Shown: positions 13,391 to 22,524, counted from the first letter of the stretch. The stretch: 64,000 nt of DNA from Streptomyces flavochromogenes (GCF_000717595.1 NZ_JNZO01000017.1:62001-126000); one strand, 5' to 3'. Notes: generated by a model not told the origin, from the letters alone. A program made the numbers and translations.

Positions 13391-14281
13391 TCAGGCGCGC
13401 GGCGCGCGGGCCAGCTGGCGGGACTGCGCCACCAGACGGTCGGCGCTGTCCCAGACCTCGGCGTCCTCCTCCAGGAAGCCGCCGGCCAGGTTGCGGGTGG
13501 TGATGGAGACCCGCAGCGGGCCCGGGGCCGGGCGGCAGCGGATGTGGGTGGTGAGTTCGACGGTCGGGGTCCAGCCCTTCAGGCCCAGCTCGAAGGAGGT
13601 CGGGGGCAGCGCGTCGACCGTCAGGAGCAGCGACAGGGCGTCCGGCTCACGGCCGTCCGCGAGACCGAACCACGCGCGCATCTCGCCCTTGCCGGACGGT
13701 GCGCCGATCGCCCAGCCGACGCAGGCCGGGTCGAGGCGCAGGTCGAGCCGGTCGGCGATCGCCGAGGAGCCGGGGATCGCCGGGGTCGGGCCGTCGGAGG
13801 CGGCGAAGCAGTTCTCGATGGCGGCCATCGCCGGGGCCGTCGCGGTGGTGCGGACGTCGTCGGGGAGCGTGTCGAGGTCGCCGTACGAGGCGAGGACCCG
13901 GATGCGCTCGACCTCGGTGCCGTCCTCCGCGTACTGGAAGAGGGAGGCCTGGCCGGTGGAGAGCGTACGGCCGGTGCGGACGGTCTCCGTCCTGATCACC
14001 GCGGGGCCGGGCACGGACGGCGTGAGGTAGTGCGCCGAGATCGTGAACGGGTCGGGGTGCGGGAGGTGGTCGCCGAGGGCTCGGCCGAGCAGAGCGAGGA
14101 GGTAGCCGCCGTTGACCGCGTGGATGATCGTCCAGCCCGCGGAGAGGTCGGCGTCGTAGACGCCGGGCTCCCGGAGGGTGACGGCGGTGTCGCGGTCGAA
14201 CTCGTACGCGCGCTCGTCGTCGCGCTCGCCCTCGCGTCCGCGCTCGCTCGTCGCGACGGGGGTCTCGATGCTCGTGCTCAT
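13391..14281 (-). CDS. TesB-like acyl-CoA thioesterase family protein
   Basis: 296 aa with two hot-dog-like halves. The first contains SAGWTIIHAVNGGYLLALLGRAL and HYLTPSVPGPA, typical of thioesterase-like superfamily proteins with the NGGY element; the second contains ELGLKGWTPTVELTTHIR. It probably hydrolyses or binds an acyl-CoA. The ATG at 14281 is preceded by a region containing a conspicuous inverted repeat (14302-14321) that could be an operator for a fatty-acid-type TetR regulator. That link is inferred from the palindrome only. The upstream TRIC gene ends only 23 bp before this start. Confidence 0.85.
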   Translation of the reverse strand: MSTSIETPVATSERGREGERDDERAYEFDRDTAVTLREPGVYDADLSAGWTIIHAVNGGYLLALLGRALGDHLPHPDPFTISAHYLTPSVPGPAVIRTETVRTGRTLSTGQASLFQYAEDGTEVERIRVLASYGDLDTLPDDVRTTATAPAMAAIENCFAASDGPTPAIPGSSAIADRLDLRLDPACVGWAIGAPSGKGEMRAWFGLADGREPDALSLLLTVDALPPTSFELGLKGWTPTVELTTHIRCRPAPGPLRVSITTRNLAGGFLEEDAEVWDSADRLVAQSRQLARAPRA

Positions 14282-14301
14282 GTTTCCGACGGTACCCCAG
14301 G

Positions 14302-14321
14302 AAGCTACTGAGCGGTAGCTT
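14302..14321. promoter_or_regulatory. Inverted repeat before the thioesterase gene, candidate operator
   Basis: AAGCTAC-TGAGCG-GTAGCTT: 7-bp perfect arms around a 6-base centre, overlapping the stop codon of the TRIC gene and lying 20 bp before the thioesterase start. It resembles TetR-family operators in form. A weak terminator is the alternative. Confidence 0.45.
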
Positions 14322-14982
14322 TCTCCGGTTCCTCGCGTGCGGAGGACCGCCGGTTCCAGGCACGGGGCGCGCGCCAGTGGTAGCGCATCGCGAGCAGGCG
14401 GAGCAGGAAGGCCGTGAGGACCGCGGCGCCGCTGGTCCAGGCGTTGAGCATGTCGAAACGGATGCAGAGCACGACCATCCCCGCCCCGACGATCGCGGGG
14501 ACGGCGTACAGGTCCCGGTCCCAGCGCAGCAGCGACGGCACCTCGTTGGCGAGCACGTCGCGCAGCACACCGCCGCCGACGGCCGTCGCGAGACCCAGCA
14601 CGGCGGAGGAGGTGAGACCGAGGCCGTAGTCGTACGCCTTCGTCGTACCGGTCACGCAGAAGAGGCCCAGGCCGGCGGCGTCGAAGACGTTGACGGCGGT
14701 CTGGGTGCGCTCGACCTCCGGGTGGAGGAAGAAGACGAAACCCGCGGCGATCAGGGGCATCAGGAAGTAGCCGAGATCGGTGAAGGCGGCGGGCGGTACG
14801 GCACCGATGATCAGGTCGCGGAAGAGACCGCCGCCGAGGGCGGTGACCTCGGCGAGGACCGCGATGCCGAAGACGTCGAAGTTCTTGCGGACGGCGAGGA
14901 GGGCGCCGGAGATGGCGAAGACGAAGATGCCGACGAGGTCGAGGGCGTGTTGGACGGAGGGGGTGAACAGGTCGTGGAGCAC
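14305..14982 (-). CDS. TRIC-type (UPF0126) membrane channel protein
   Basis: 225 aa, about seven hydrophobic helices in two homologous halves. Each half carries a glycine-rich signature: TALGGGLFRDLIIG and TAVGGGVLRDVL. Bacterial TRIC proteins with this double GGGxxRD motif form trimeric cation-permeable channels. The start is GTG at 14982 (reads MLHDLFTPSVQHALDLVGIF). The tail beyond residue ~200 is hydrophilic and variable. The neighbouring thioesterase gene starts 23 bp after its stop. Confidence 0.88.
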   Translation of the reverse strand: MLHDLFTPSVQHALDLVGIFVFAISGALLAVRKNFDVFGIAVLAEVTALGGGLFRDLIIGAVPPAAFTDLGYFLMPLIAAGFVFFLHPEVERTQTAVNVFDAAGLGLFCVTGTTKAYDYGLGLTSSAVLGLATAVGGGVLRDVLANEVPSLLRWDRDLYAVPAIVGAGMVVLCIRFDMLNAWTSGAAVLTAFLLRLLAMRYHWRAPRAWNRRSSAREEPEKATAQ

Positions 14983-15080
14983 CGCCCAATTGTGCCGGTA
15001 GTTCCCGTGGGGGCTGCGGGGGCTCCCTGCCCGGGGGCTCCACCCCGGGGCCCCGGGTGCCGGTCGGCCCCGTACGCGCG

Positions 15081-15114
15081 GAGGCCCCCGGTGCCTTTCG
15101 GTACCGGGGGCCTC
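15081..15114 (-). terminator. Strong hairpin terminator after the oligopeptide ABC operon
   Basis: A 15-bp stem (GAGGCCCCCGGTGCC with GGTACCGGGGGCCTC, one G-T wobble) closes on a TTTC loop, 8 bp after the last gene of the operon on the minus strand. Confidence 0.75.
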
Positions 15115-15121
15115 CCCTGGG

Positions 15122-16264
15122 TCACGCCTTCGGTGCGTCGTCCTCGGCGGCAGCCGGGTCCGGCCCGGACGGCGCCTCCGCCTTCGCCTCGGCCGGCGCC
15201 TCCGCCTTCGGGCTCGCCGGCTGCGGGGTCGTGATCTCCAGCGACTCCCTGGCTCCGGGGATCGTCAGGGACTCCGCGTTCTCCGGGTGGTGACAGGCCA
15301 CTCGCTGGCCCGGGCGGAGTTCGACGAGCGGGGGCTCCTCCGTGCGGCAGACGTCCGTGGCCTTCCAGCAGCGGGTGTTGAACCGGCAGCCCGGCGGCGG
15401 GGCTATCGGGGACGGGACGTCGCCCGTCAGGAGGATGCGGTCGCTCTTCGCGCCACGGCGGCGGGGGTCCGGGATCGGGACCGCCGACATGAGGGCGCGG
15501 GTGTACGGGTGCATCGGGTTCTCGTAGAGGGACTTGCGGTCCGCGAGTTCCACGATCTTGCCCAGGTACATCACCGCGATGCGGTCGGAGACGTGCCGGA
15601 TGACCGACAGGTCGTGCGCGATGATCACGTACGTGAGGCCGAGCTCCTGCTGGAGGTCGTCCAGGAGGTTGACCACCTGGGCCTGGATGGAGACGTCCAG
15701 GGCCGAGACCGGCTCGTCCGCCACCACGAGCTTCGGCTTCAGGGCCAGCGCGCGGGCGATGCCGATGCGCTGGCGCTGACCGCCGGAGAACTCGTGCGGG
15801 TAGCGGTTGTAGTGCTCCGGGTTGAGGCCGACCAGCCCGAGCAGGCGCTGGACCTCCTTCTTCACGCCGCCCTCGGGCTCGACGCCCTGGAGCTTGAAGG
15901 GGGCCGAGACGATCGTGCCGACCGTGTGGCGCGGGTTCAGCGAACCGTACGGGTCCTGGAAGATCATCTGGATGTCCCGGCGGAACGGGCGCATGCCCGA
16001 GACCCCGAGGTGCGAGATGTCCTTGCCCTGGAACTCGACCGTGCCGCCGGTCGGTTCGAGGAGCCGGGTGATCAGGCGGCCCATCGTGGACTTGCCGCAG
16101 CCGGACTCGCCGACCACGCCGAGCGTCTCACCGGGCAGGACCTCGAAGTCGATCCCGTCGACCGCCTTGACCGCGCCGGTCTGCCGCTGGAGAAGCCCCT
16201 TCTTGATGGGGAAGTGCTTCTTCAGGCCGGTGACCTTGAGGAGGGGTTCCATGGTCTCGCTCAC
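15122..16264 (-). CDS. Oligopeptide/dipeptide ABC transporter ATP-binding protein (DppF/OppF-type)
   Basis: 380-aa ATPase. Walker A is GESGCGKST, the signature is FSGGQRQRIGIARAL, Walker B is LVVADEPVSALD, and the H-loop is IIAHDLSVI. The C-terminal oligo_HPY region has PGCRFNTRCWKATDVC, whose cysteines match the iron-sulfur-like motif of Opp/Dpp ATPases. The last ~45 residues are Ala/Pro/Glu-rich and variable. The GTG start at 16264 overlaps the stop of the preceding ATPase gene (GTGA), so the two are translationally coupled. It is the last gene of the operon. Confidence 0.94.
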   Translation of the reverse strand: MSETMEPLLKVTGLKKHFPIKKGLLQRQTGAVKAVDGIDFEVLPGETLGVVGESGCGKSTMGRLITRLLEPTGGTVEFQGKDISHLGVSGMRPFRRDIQMIFQDPYGSLNPRHTVGTIVSAPFKLQGVEPEGGVKKEVQRLLGLVGLNPEHYNRYPHEFSGGQRQRIGIARALALKPKLVVADEPVSALDVSIQAQVVNLLDDLQQELGLTYVIIAHDLSVIRHVSDRIAVMYLGKIVELADRKSLYENPMHPYTRALMSAVPIPDPRRRGAKSDRILLTGDVPSPIAPPPGCRFNTRCWKATDVCRTEEPPLVELRPGQRVACHHPENAESLTIPGARESLEITTPQPASPKAEAPAEAKAEAPSGPDPAAAEDDAPKA

Positions 16265-17364
16265 AGTTTCGGCGCAATCTCTTCGGTCCAGATACGGGTC
16301 CGCTCCTCCTGCGGCATGTGGCAGGCCGAGAAGTGACGGTCCCCGGCCGGCGCGAGCTCCGGTCGCCGGGTGCGCGTGATGCCGCCCTTGGGGACGTCCG
16401 CGTACGGGCAGCGGGGGTTGAAGGCGCAGCCGCTCGGGATGTTGATGAGGCTGGGCGGGTTGCCCTTGACCGGGATGAGCCGCTCGGTCTGCTCGCGGTC
16501 GATCCTCGGCATCGAGCCGAGCAGGCCCCAGGTGTAGGGGTGCTGCGGCTCGTAGAAGACGGACTCGGCCGGTCCGCGCTCGACGCAGCGCCCGCCGTAC
16601 ATCACGAGGATGTCGTCGGCGAGCTCGGCGACGACGCCGAGGTCGTGGGTGATGATGACGACCGCGGAGCCGAACTCCTTCTGGAGGTCCCGCATCAGGT
16701 CCAGGATCTGGGCCTGCACGGTCACGTCGAGCGCGGTGGTCGGCTCGTCGGCGATGAGGAGCGCGGGGTTGTTGACGAGCGCCATGGCGATCATCGCGCG
16801 CTGGCGCATGCCGCCGGAGAACTCGTGCGGGTAGTTGTCGAACCGCTTGGCCGGCTCGGGGATGCCGACCCGGTCGAGGAGTTCGACGGCCCGCTTGCGC
16901 GCCGTCTTCTTGTCGACGTCGTGGTGGACGCGGTACGCCTCCACGATCTGGTTGCCGACCGTGTAGTACGGGTGCATCGCGGACAGCGGGTCCTGGAAGA
17001 TCATCGCCATGTCGCGGCCGCGCATCCTGCGGACCTCGTCCGGGTCGGCCGAGAGCAGCTCGCGGCCGTTGAGCCAGATCTCGCCCGAGATCTTCGCCTT
17101 CTGCCGGCCGTACTGGCCGACGGTGTGCAGACCCATGATGCCGAGCGAGGTGACCGACTTGCCGGAGCCGGACTCGCCCACGATGCCGAGGGTCTTGCCC
17201 TTCTCCAGCTGGAAGCTGAGACCGTCGACCGACTTGACCAGACCGTCGTCGGTCGGGAAGTGGATCTTCAGGTCGCGCACGTCGAGGAAGGCGTCGGAGG
17301 GGGCGGACCCGGTGGCGACGGGTTCGCCCACCGCCGCGCCGGTCTTCGTCAGCTTGTCCGTCAT
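16261..17364 (-). CDS. Oligopeptide/dipeptide ABC transporter ATP-binding protein (DppD/OppD-type)
   Basis: 367 aa. Walker A is GESGSGKSV, the signature is FSGGMRQRAMIAMAL, Walker B is LLIADEPTTALD, and the H-loop is IITHDLGVV. The C-terminal oligo_HPY part has SGCAFNPRCPYAD with conserved Cys. The ATG at 17364 overlaps the permease stop (ATGA). It pairs with the DppF-type gene to form the heterodimeric motor of the importer. Confidence 0.95.
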   Translation of the reverse strand: MTDKLTKTGAAVGEPVATGSAPSDAFLDVRDLKIHFPTDDGLVKSVDGLSFQLEKGKTLGIVGESGSGKSVTSLGIMGLHTVGQYGRQKAKISGEIWLNGRELLSADPDEVRRMRGRDMAMIFQDPLSAMHPYYTVGNQIVEAYRVHHDVDKKTARKRAVELLDRVGIPEPAKRFDNYPHEFSGGMRQRAMIAMALVNNPALLIADEPTTALDVTVQAQILDLMRDLQKEFGSAVVIITHDLGVVAELADDILVMYGGRCVERGPAESVFYEPQHPYTWGLLGSMPRIDREQTERLIPVKGNPPSLINIPSGCAFNPRCPYADVPKGGITRTRRPELAPAGDRHFSACHMPQEERTRIWTEEIAPKL

Positions 17365-18359
17365 GCGAGCCTCACTCGGGGGTCGATCACGGCGTACAGC
17401 AGGTCCACGACGAGGTTGGCGAGGACGACGCAGGCCGCGGTGATCAGCGTGACGGCCAGGATCAGCGGCAGGTCGCGCTCGCTGACGCCCTTGATGGCCA
17501 GTCCGCCGAGGCCGTGGAGGCTGAACGCGGTCTCGGTCAGGATCGCGCCGCCGACGAGGGCGCCGAGGTCCATGCCGAAGATGGTCAGGATGGGGGTCAT
17601 GGTGGAGCGCATGGCGTGCTTGCCGAGCACGACCGGCTCCGGGAGGCCCTTGGCCCGCGCGGTGCGGATGTAGTCCTCGCCGAGGACCTCCAGCATGGTG
17701 GCGCGGGTGAGCCGCGCGTACATCGCCGCGTACAGGAAGGCGAGGGTCACCCAGGGCAGCAGCAGGCCGCCGAACCAGCCGCCGACGGACTCGGTGATGG
17801 GCACGTACGAGGCGTTGAGCCAGCCCAGCTGGGTACGGAAGATCAGCATGGCCAGCATGGCGGTGAAGAAGATGGGCAGCGAGACGCCGGCGAGCGCGGT
17901 GATCATGGCCGCGCGGTCGATGATCGTGCCCCGCTTGAGCGCGGAGACGACGCCCGTGGAGACACCCAGGATCAGCCACAGCACGGCGGCGCCGATGACC
18001 ATGGAGAGGGTGACGGGGAAGGCGTCGACCAGCATCGACGAGACGTCCTGCTCGGTGCGGAACGAGTAGCCGAAGCAGGGCGCCGCGCAGTGGATGGTGT
18101 CGCCGCCGCCCGTGTAGTCACGGCCGACGAAGATGCCGGAGACGAAGTGCCAGAACTGCACCAGGAGCGGCTCGTCCAGGCCCAGCTTCTGCCGGACGGC
18201 CTCGATGGATGCCGGATCCGCCTGCTTGCCGACGAACATCGCGGCAGGGTCGCTGCCGGTCAGCTTGGGAATGAGGAAGAAGATGCTGAGCGTCACGAGC
18301 GTGACGACGAGCAGCATCACGACGACCGCGAAGAGTCGCCGGACTATGTATGCAAGCAT
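17361..18359 (-). CDS. Oligopeptide/dipeptide ABC transporter permease (DppB-type)
   Basis: 332 aa. An N-terminal transmembrane helix (MLAYIVRRLFAVVVMLLVVTLV) is followed by a long extracytoplasmic loop and five further helices. The cytoplasmic EAA-type loop reads EDYIRTARAKGLPEPVVLGKHAMR. The loop at ~85-95 contains two Cys (CAAPC). It lies after the lipoprotein gene, separated by 114 bp that hold a perfect 38-nt palindrome. Confidence 0.95.
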   Translation of the reverse strand: MLAYIVRRLFAVVVMLLVVTLVTLSIFFLIPKLTGSDPAAMFVGKQADPASIEAVRQKLGLDEPLLVQFWHFVSGIFVGRDYTGGGDTIHCAAPCFGYSFRTEQDVSSMLVDAFPVTLSMVIGAAVLWLILGVSTGVVSALKRGTIIDRAAMITALAGVSLPIFFTAMLAMLIFRTQLGWLNASYVPITESVGGWFGGLLLPWVTLAFLYAAMYARLTRATMLEVLGEDYIRTARAKGLPEPVVLGKHAMRSTMTPILTIFGMDLGALVGGAILTETAFSLHGLGGLAIKGVSERDLPLILAVTLITAACVVLANLVVDLLYAVIDPRVRLA

Positions 18360-18372
18360 GCGGTCGGCCGGT

Positions 18373-18410
18373 CGGCGGCCGGGGGACCCGATCGGGTCCC
18401 CCGGCCGCCG
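18373..18410. other. Perfect 38-nt palindrome between binding-protein and permease genes
   Basis: Two perfectly complementary 18-base arms (18373-18390 and 18393-18410) flank a central AT; the centre itself is CCCGATCGGG. It lies 14 bp upstream of the dppB-type start and downstream of the binding-protein stop. Such intra-operon hairpins commonly protect the upstream mRNA and cause partial termination, giving excess binding protein. Confidence 0.75.
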
Positions 18411-18473
18411 CCCTCGGCCATCACCTGCCCTTCGGACCTGGCGGCGGGTGGTGCGCCGGTGAAGCGGGTCGGA

Positions 18474-20237
18474 TTACTTGACGACGCCGAGCGACGCGTA
18501 GTCGTAGCGGCCGTTGTAGGCGTCCGCCGTGTAGACGTTGGTCAGCCGGGAGCTGCGCCAGATGATGTTCTTCTCGTGGGTGAAGGGCAGGTAGACCGCG
18601 GCCTCCGACACCTTCGTGTTGATCTGCTTGTAGAGCTCGCCGGCCTTGACCGGGTCGGTCTCCTTCAGGGCCTGGTCGAACAGGCCGTTGACGGCCTTGT
18701 CGTTCAGCTCGGAGAAGTTGTTGTTGCCGCTCTGGAGGATGAAGCGGCCGTCGACCAGCGGCTGGAGGAAGCCCTGGCCCGACGGGAAGTCGGCGCCCCA
18801 GCCCATGATGATGATGCCGTAGCCCTTGTCCTTGACGACCTTCGGCGAACCGATGATGCCGGACGTCTGGGCGCCGTCGAACTGGTCGATCTGGGCGTCG
18901 ATGCCGACCTTCAGCAGCGACTGCTGGAGGGACTCGGCGGTCGCGATCTCGATCTTCTTGTTGTTGCGGACCGCGATCGTGGTCTTGAAGCCGTCCGGCT
19001 TACCGCACTTCTTCAGCGCCTCCTTGGCCTTGGCCAGGTCCGGGGCGCCACCGAGCTTGCCGTACGGGTCGGCCTTCGGGTCGGCACCCTTGATCGCCGG
19101 CGGCAGCATGTTGGAGGCGATGTCGCCACCGGCCTGCGGGCCGCCACGGGCGGTCTGGAGGGACTTGGAGTCGGCCGCGTAGATGATGGCCTTGCGGCAC
19201 TCGATGTTGGAGATCACCGTCTGCGGGAAGACCGCGTAGCGGATGAAGCCCGTCTGCGGGTTGTCGACGTTGCCCTTGTGCTGCTGGAGCACCTTCTGGC
19301 GGGCGGAGGCGCCGACGCCGGTGGCGTTGATGTCGAGGTCGTACTCGCCCTCGACGAGGCGGTTGTCCATGTCGTCGGCGTTCGTGGTGAACGTGACGCT
19401 GACGCTGTCCGGGAGGGCCTTGCGGACGGTGTCCGTCTTGGCGTCCCACTTGTCGTTGCGGACGAGCTTGATGGACTTGTTCGGGGTGTACGACTGCCAC
19501 TTGTACGGGCCGGAGGAGAAGGGCTTCAGGCCGTACTTGGCCTTGGTGTCCTTGTCCTGGCGGACCGGGGAGGCGGCGGGCATGGCCAGCATCTGCAGGA
19601 AGTCACCGTTGGCGACCGGCAGCTTGAAGATGATGGTCTTGTCGTCCGGGGTCTCGATCGCCTTCAGGCCGAGCTTGTCCGCGGAGGTGTCCTTGTAGGG
19701 ACCCTTGTACTCGCCCTTGGGGTCGAGGACCTGCTGGAGGTAGATCGGGCCGCCGGAGATGACGTCCTGGGCCCAGATGCGCTCGATGCCGTACTTGATG
19801 TCCTTGGAGGTGATCGGCTTGCCGTCCTCCCAGGTCACCCCGTCCTTCAGCGTGAAGGTGTAGGTGAGGCCGTCGGCCGAGACCTTGCCGGCGTCGGTGG
19901 CGAGGTCCGGGACGAGCTCGGTGGAGGCGGCGCCCGGCTCGGCCTTGAAGGTGACCAGCTGACGCGTGTAGTAGCGCGCGAAGTCCCACACGAAGCCGTA
20001 GTAGCCGCGCTGCGGGTCCCACGAGTCGGCCTCCTGCGAGCCGATGAACTTCAGCTCGCCGCCCTTCTTGTCGGAGGCGTTGGCGACCTTGTTCACACCG
20101 GCGTTGAAGCCGGGCGCACCGCCCTTGCCCTTGTCGCCGCTGTCGCCGGTGCCGCCACCGCAGGCGGTGGTGACGACCATCGTGGCCGCCGCGAGCAGCG
20201 CGCCCGCGGCGATTCTGCGCTGAGAGCTCTTCAGCAT
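18474..20237 (-). CDS. Oligopeptide ABC transporter substrate-binding lipoprotein
   Basis: 587 aa SBP_bac_5 family protein. The N-terminus (LKSSQRRIAAGALLAAATMV) leads to a lipobox ending TTAC with Cys26, followed by a Gly/Asp/Lys-rich linker. The body shows the family pattern: ELVPDLATDAGKVSADGLTYTFTLKDGVTWEDGKP, and the GxxDNRLxEG-like stretch around the middle. Ligand is unknown. The ATG at 20237 gives the signal peptide. It is the second gene of a five-gene operon ordered permease C, binding protein, permease B, ATPase D, ATPase F. Confidence 0.95.
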   Translation of the reverse strand: MLKSSQRRIAAGALLAAATMVVTTACGGGTGDSGDKGKGGAPGFNAGVNKVANASDKKGGELKFIGSQEADSWDPQRGYYGFVWDFARYYTRQLVTFKAEPGAASTELVPDLATDAGKVSADGLTYTFTLKDGVTWEDGKPITSKDIKYGIERIWAQDVISGGPIYLQQVLDPKGEYKGPYKDTSADKLGLKAIETPDDKTIIFKLPVANGDFLQMLAMPAASPVRQDKDTKAKYGLKPFSSGPYKWQSYTPNKSIKLVRNDKWDAKTDTVRKALPDSVSVTFTTNADDMDNRLVEGEYDLDINATGVGASARQKVLQQHKGNVDNPQTGFIRYAVFPQTVISNIECRKAIIYAADSKSLQTARGGPQAGGDIASNMLPPAIKGADPKADPYGKLGGAPDLAKAKEALKKCGKPDGFKTTIAVRNNKKIEIATAESLQQSLLKVGIDAQIDQFDGAQTSGIIGSPKVVKDKGYGIIIMGWGADFPSGQGFLQPLVDGRFILQSGNNNFSELNDKAVNGLFDQALKETDPVKAGELYKQINTKVSEAAVYLPFTHEKNIIWRSSRLTNVYTADAYNGRYDYASLGVVK

Positions 20238-20346
20238 GGTTCCAGCAACCTCCGGGATAGTGGCGGCCGTACGGCGGTCCGCCGATTGGGGTTTGGCCTC
20301 CTGTCGCCAGCGGCAGGGGCGGGTGGTGCGGGTCGTCGGCGAACGG

Positions 20347-21369
20347 TCAGCGGGAGCCCTTCGGGTCGAGCGCGTCACGCACGCCGTCGCCGAAGAGGTT
20401 GAACGCCAGAACGGTGATGAAGATCGCGAAGCCGGGGATCACCATGAACAGCGGGTCCGACTCGTAGGTGGTGATGGCCGTCGACAGCATCTGTCCCCAG
20501 GAGGCCGTGGGCGGCTTCACACCGGCGCCGAGGAAGCTGAGCGCCGCTTCGGTGAGGATGTTGGTGGGGATCATGAGGGTCGCGTAGACCGTGATCGGGG
20601 CGATCAGGTTCGGCAGCAGCTCGCGGCGCAGGATGTAGAGGCGGCCTGCGCCGAGGCTCTGGGCGGCCTCGACGTACTCGCGGTTGCGCAGCGAGAGCGT
20701 CTGGCCGCGGACGATGCGGCCGACGTACGGCCAGCCGAAGAAGCCGATGACGAGCACCAGGGCGGCGATGCGGACGCCGGAGCCGTCGAGGCCGAGGAGC
20801 TGGTTCGGCAGGACGGAGACCAGGGCGATCGTGAAGAGCAGCTGCGGGAAGGCGAGCATGACGTCCATGACCCGGCTGAGCGCCGCGTCGATCCAGCCAC
20901 CGAAGTAGCCGGCGATGATGCCGAGGATCGTGCCGAGGACGACGGCGAAGACCGCCGCGAGGAAGGCGACGAGCAGCGAGATCCGTGCGCCGTAGACGAT
21001 GCGGCTGAAGACGTCGCGGCCGTTGACGGGCTCGACTCCGAAGAGGAAGTCGGAGCTGACGCCGCCCCAGGAGCCGATCGGGGTGCCGAACAGCGGGTCG
21101 ATCTGGTCCTCGTGGAACTCGTCCGGCGGGTGACCGAGGAGGCCCACGATGACCGGCGCGAAGATCGCGACGAGGACGAGGAAGACGACGATGAACGCGC
21201 CCGCGAGGGCCAGTTTGTCGCGCTTGAGGCGGGTCCAGGCGATCTGCCAGGGCGAGCGGCCCTCGATCGCCTTGACGGGGGCGCCGCCGGGAGTGCCGGG
21301 GGCGTCGGGCGCGCCATCGACGGTGGCGGTCGCCTCGCCCGCACTCTTCTCGTGCAGTGGTGCCGTCAT
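20347..21369 (-). CDS. Oligopeptide/dipeptide ABC transporter permease (DppC-type)
   Basis: 340 aa. A ~45-residue cytoplasmic N-terminus (rich in Ala, Gly and Pro) precedes the OppC_N segment SPWQIAWTRLKRDKLALAGA, then five to six helices with the EAA loop YVEAAQSLGAGRLYILRRELLPN. The ATG at 21369 is preceded by GAGAGGGG at long spacing; a longer frame upstream is not family-like. It is the first gene of the leftward operon, so its upstream region carries the promoter. Confidence 0.94.
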   Translation of the reverse strand: MTAPLHEKSAGEATATVDGAPDAPGTPGGAPVKAIEGRSPWQIAWTRLKRDKLALAGAFIVVFLVLVAIFAPVIVGLLGHPPDEFHEDQIDPLFGTPIGSWGGVSSDFLFGVEPVNGRDVFSRIVYGARISLLVAFLAAVFAVVLGTILGIIAGYFGGWIDAALSRVMDVMLAFPQLLFTIALVSVLPNQLLGLDGSGVRIAALVLVIGFFGWPYVGRIVRGQTLSLRNREYVEAAQSLGAGRLYILRRELLPNLIAPITVYATLMIPTNILTEAALSFLGAGVKPPTASWGQMLSTAITTYESDPLFMVIPGFAIFITVLAFNLFGDGVRDALDPKGSR

Positions 21370-21676
21370 CGTGGTGAGGACCCCTCTCGGCCGCCGGTAG
21401 CCGGCCCTTGCCCGCCGCGGGTAGCGGCTCGGTGGAACAACCTGCTGGGCACCTGCTCGAAAGGAGCCGAACGCCCGGTGTTCCGGGGAGTCTTCAACGC
21501 GCTTGTGATCACCCGCCAGCCCTGACGAGGAATGTTTGCTCAAACGTGATGCGGTGCTGCGACTTCCGTTATCCGGACGTCGCGATCACGTGAGCGGACC
21601 ATCTCGGGTCCTCTTCCCCCCAATCGGACATGTCCCCTCAACTAGGCGTTCGAGCTCCTCAATTGGGGCGAACGAA
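21370..21676 (-). other. Promoter-bearing upstream region of the oligopeptide ABC operon
   Basis: About 307 bases with no convincing gene, less GC-rich than its surroundings. It contains a short inverted repeat GTTTG-CT-CAAAC near 21535 and should hold the operon promoter on the minus strand. I could not fix -35/-10 boxes. Confidence 0.4.
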
Positions 21677-21702
21677 AGCCTCCGGAGCGAACTCCGGAGG
21701 CT
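21677..21702 (-). terminator. Hairpin terminator after the sseB-type gene
   Basis: A 10-bp perfect stem AGCCTCCGGA/TCCGGAGGCT with a 6-base loop. On the minus strand it is followed by TTTCGTT, the usual look of an intrinsic terminator, 30 bp past the sseB stop. Confidence 0.75.
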
Positions 21703-21732
21703 GGTGGGGTGGGACGCGAGAAGGGGTGCGTC

Positions 21733-22524
21733 TCAGTATGCGGACGGCGCCGGGGGCGGGTATCCATAGCCCGGAACGGGCGCGGAGCCGCGTCCGGCGT
21801 GCGCCTCGCGGTCGTAGAACGGGCGGCCGTTCGCCCGCAGCCAGAGGGCCACCGGGTCGTACGCGTCGGAGAGGGCGACCGTCGAGACGGGCAGCCCCTC
21901 GGGTACGGCTCCGATGGACTGGCGCATCATCGCCCGGACCGTGTCGACGGCCGCCGGCGAGGTGTCGTACAGATCGAGGCCGATGGCGAGGTACGGGGAT
22001 CCGAGCGCGGGCTGCACCCAGCCGCGGCGCAGCGCCCGGACGGCCGGGGTGCGGTGCGCGTTCTGCGTGAGCAGGGCGTAGAACTGCGGGATCTCCAGGG
22101 TGGGCTCGGTGACCCGGAGCGGCCCGGCGGGCATCCGGTCGAGGCCGGTGGCGATCCGGCGCAGGTCGGCCCAGGGGATGCCGACGCCGCCGCCGGGGGC
22201 GTGCGGATTCAGCCAGACGCCCCAGCGGTCGGGGTAGAGGGCGCGGGCGATCTCCCGGCCGGTGACGAGCTCGTGGGCACGGTGCCAGCCGGAGGCGGCG
22301 AGCTCCTGGGCGGAGGTGACGCAGGGCGCGTAGCCGAAGCCGTCGACCTCCATGTTCCCGTACTGGGCGTCGGACGATCCGGGCGATCCGTGCCAGAGCA
22401 GCATCCAGAGCTCGCCGTCGGCGAGGGCGTGCAGCAACTGCTCGTACGCGTCGTAGCGTCCGGGTGCCACCTGGCGCAGCATGTGCTCGACCTGTCCGGT
22501 CGCAGCGGTGCCTGACGCGCTCAC
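21733..22524 (-). CDS. SseB family (enhanced serine sensitivity) protein, copy 1
   Basis: 263 aa. It shows the SseB_N pattern: LLHALADGELWMLLWHGSPG, then VDGFGYAPCVTSAQELAASG and a GREIARALYPDRWGVWLNPHAPGGGVGIPWADL middle region. E. coli SseB is linked to serine sensitivity; a molecular function is not established. The tail is Gly/Pro/Tyr-rich (about residues 240-263). The GTG at 22524 was chosen. A paralogue lies directly upstream, and both sit beside the glycine/serine catabolic genes, which supports a role linked to serine or glycine metabolism. Confidence 0.85.
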   Translation of the reverse strand: MSASGTAATGQVEHMLRQVAPGRYDAYEQLLHALADGELWMLLWHGSPGSSDAQYGNMEVDGFGYAPCVTSAQELAASGWHRAHELVTGREIARALYPDRWGVWLNPHAPGGGVGIPWADLRRIATGLDRMPAGPLRVTEPTLEIPQFYALLTQNAHRTPAVRALRRGWVQPALGSPYLAIGLDLYDTSPAAVDTVRAMMRQSIGAVPEGLPVSTVALSDAYDPVALWLRANGRPFYDREAHAGRGSAPVPGYGYPPPAPSAY

